Source: an uncultured Aquimarina sp. (GTDB taxonomy: Bacteria > Bacteroidota > Bacteroidia > Flavobacteriales > Flavobacteriaceae). Taken from it: DNA of 43,377 nt. Position 1 is the first letter of the stretch. Each line of letters starts with the position of its first letter. A model generated the notes under the pieces. That model searched no databases, was not told where the DNA came from, and saw nothing but the letters and a program-made list of their open reading frames with translations. The translations under genes were made by a program, and so were the position numbers. Below are positions 42,488 through 43,377 of this stretch, one piece after another. Location of the stretch: the NCBI GenBank assembly GCA_947496705.1, contig CANMDW010000033.1:1-43377 (forward strand), in the 5' to 3' direction.

Positions 42488-42928
42488 ATGTCAAGCAACA
42501 AACTGGTTAAACTATTTTTAAGAGTATCTATTTCATTTGGTATTTTTTCTGCAGTAGCAGACAGATTTGGGCTATGGAGTAAAAAAGTTTCTGTTTGGGG
42601 TAATTGGGAAAGTTTTTTAGAATATACCTATTTAATAAACCCTTGGTTTCCTACTTCGGTAATTTCAACACTAGGAATGCTTGTTACCGCTGCTGAGATA
42701 TTACTCGCTTTGTTTTTACTAGTAGGATTTAAGACAGAATTATTCGCAAAACTAAGTGGGTTTCTATTATTAATTTTCGCAATATCAATGACATTTTCTA
42801 CTGGAATAAAAGGCGTTTTCGATTTTTCAGTATTCACTGCTTCGGCTGGAGCATTTGCAATAAGTCTAATCAAAGAAAAGTATTTTGAATTAGATAATAT
42901 TATAAGTAATAAAAGTAAAACAGCTTAG
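42488..42928 (+). CDS. DoxX-like membrane protein
   Basis: A 146-aa inner-membrane protein with four hydrophobic segments: about 8-22, 58-82 (LGMLVTAAEILLALFLLVGF), 86-105 and 108-127. The order of segments and the GFKTELFAKLSGFLLLIFAI stretch fit the DoxX family of small quinone-linked or redox-associated membrane proteins. The residue-level match is modest. It overlaps no other gene and lies in an operon with the DUF6624-like and thioesterase-like genes. Confidence 0.72.
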   Translation: MSSNKLVKLFLRVSISFGIFSAVADRFGLWSKKVSVWGNWESFLEYTYLINPWFPTSVISTLGMLVTAAEILLALFLLVGFKTELFAKLSGFLLLIFAISMTFSTGIKGVFDFSVFTASAGAFAISLIKEKYFELDNIISNKSKTA

Positions 42929-42965
42929 ATTTAATAAGCAGTAGTTGATTTTAAAATTATTCAAA

Positions 42966-43376
42966 ATGCTTGAAATAGGTAAAACAGAAAAGGTTTCCAT
43001 AACAGTAAGCGAAACTGCCAAATCATTTTTAACTAGTTATGGTTCTACTCTGCCAATCGATAATTATGCAAATGTTTTTGCTACCACAAAAATGATAGTG
43101 CTTATGGGATTAGCCCCCGGACGACCACTTCACAAAATACAGAAACCCAATCAATTATCTGTTGGCGTAGATGTAAACATTCGACACTTAAATGCTACAC
43201 TAATTGTTCAAGAAGCATCCATAATTTCTACATATTCGGGAAAGGAAGACTCTCTTTATAATTTTAAAGTCGAAGCATACGATATTGGCAGAAAAACTGG
43301 TGAAGGAAATCACACACGGGTCATAAGTGATACCAACAAGTTTATCAGAAACTCAAAACAAAGAACACAAAAGTAA
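42966..43376 (+). CDS. FlK-like hot-dog thioesterase with an altered catalytic position
   Basis: A 136-aa hot-dog-fold protein like the fluoroacetyl-CoA thioesterase FlK and its many relatives. Family features: NVFATTKMIVLMG (catalytic Thr), LSVGVDVNIRHLNAT (catalytic His), and the closing YDIGRKTGEGNHTRVISDTN. The acidic residue that normally follows LM (LME in relatives) is Gly here (LMGLAPGRPL), so activity may differ or be lost. The frame extends 7 codons upstream to 42945, but MLEIGKTEKVSITVS at 42966 is a better start. It lies 37 nt after the DoxX-like gene, and its stop is one base from the window edge. Confidence 0.82.
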   Translation: MLEIGKTEKVSITVSETAKSFLTSYGSTLPIDNYANVFATTKMIVLMGLAPGRPLHKIQKPNQLSVGVDVNIRHLNATLIVQEASIISTYSGKEDSLYNFKVEAYDIGRKTGEGNHTRVISDTNKFIRNSKQRTQK

Positions 43377-43377
43377 A

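Overview
This 43 kb window comes from a marine-type member of the Bacteroidota, most likely family Flavobacteriaceae. The signs are a low-GC genome, weak Shine-Dalgarno signals, promoters of the TTG-N17-20-TAnnTTTG type, SusC/SusD proteins, the long Bacteroidota form of PurM, paired type II and type III glutamine synthetases, and a Bacteroidota-type curli operon. The species cannot be named from the sequence alone.

Layout. (1) 1-4.9 kb: the end of an unknown gene, a possible ParE-like remnant, a secreted protein, an orphan TPR sensor histidine kinase, a small membrane protein and a SIMPL-like secreted protein. (2) 4.9-12.5 kb, minus strand: purM, then a full curli (type VIII secretion) operon. 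It runs csgA-like giant curlin, csgB-like minor subunit, a CsgE with a CsgH-like N-terminus, csgF, a CsgG fused to an outer-membrane barrel, and a surface lipoprotein with a beta-propeller. (3) 12.8-17.5 kb: divergent glutamine synthetases III and II, a miniature transposable element (MITE) placed between the type II gene and its terminator, and a Na+/Ca2+ exchanger. (4) 17.5-21.5 kb: a BlaI/BlaR1-like repressor and membrane-protease pair under three evenly spaced operators, a conserved 50-aa protein, a secreted protein sharing BlaR1's periplasmic domains, and apt. (5) 21.9-23.5 kb: an SPFH/band-7 protein and tRNA-Arg(ACG) with a textbook promoter.

(6) 23.5-34.1 kb is an accessory island next to the tRNA. 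It holds a small SusC/SusD/lipoprotein uptake locus with no enzyme gene, a convergent LacI-type regulator with three matching palindromic operators, and the wreckage of a conjugative element: rteC-like, radC and ssb remnants, all disrupted. A second MITE copy sits inside a small Cys-motif gene with a perfect 6-bp target duplication. (7) 34.3-43.4 kb is AT-rich accessory DNA: a SnoaL-like protein, a frameshifted GNAT acetyltransferase, and a minus-strand cluster of a GlxA-type regulator, an exported DJ-1/PfpI protein and an exported alpha/beta hydrolase (the last two with the same N-terminal five-Cys metal-binding module), then a CocE-type hydrolase. A beta-helix lipoprotein follows, then a DUF6624-DoxX-thioesterase operon.

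The points most worth follow-up are the MITE with its in-gene insertion, the domain fusions and super-repeats of the curli operon, the five-Cys-tagged DJ-1/hydrolase cluster, and the operator architectures in front of the blaI-like gene and susC.
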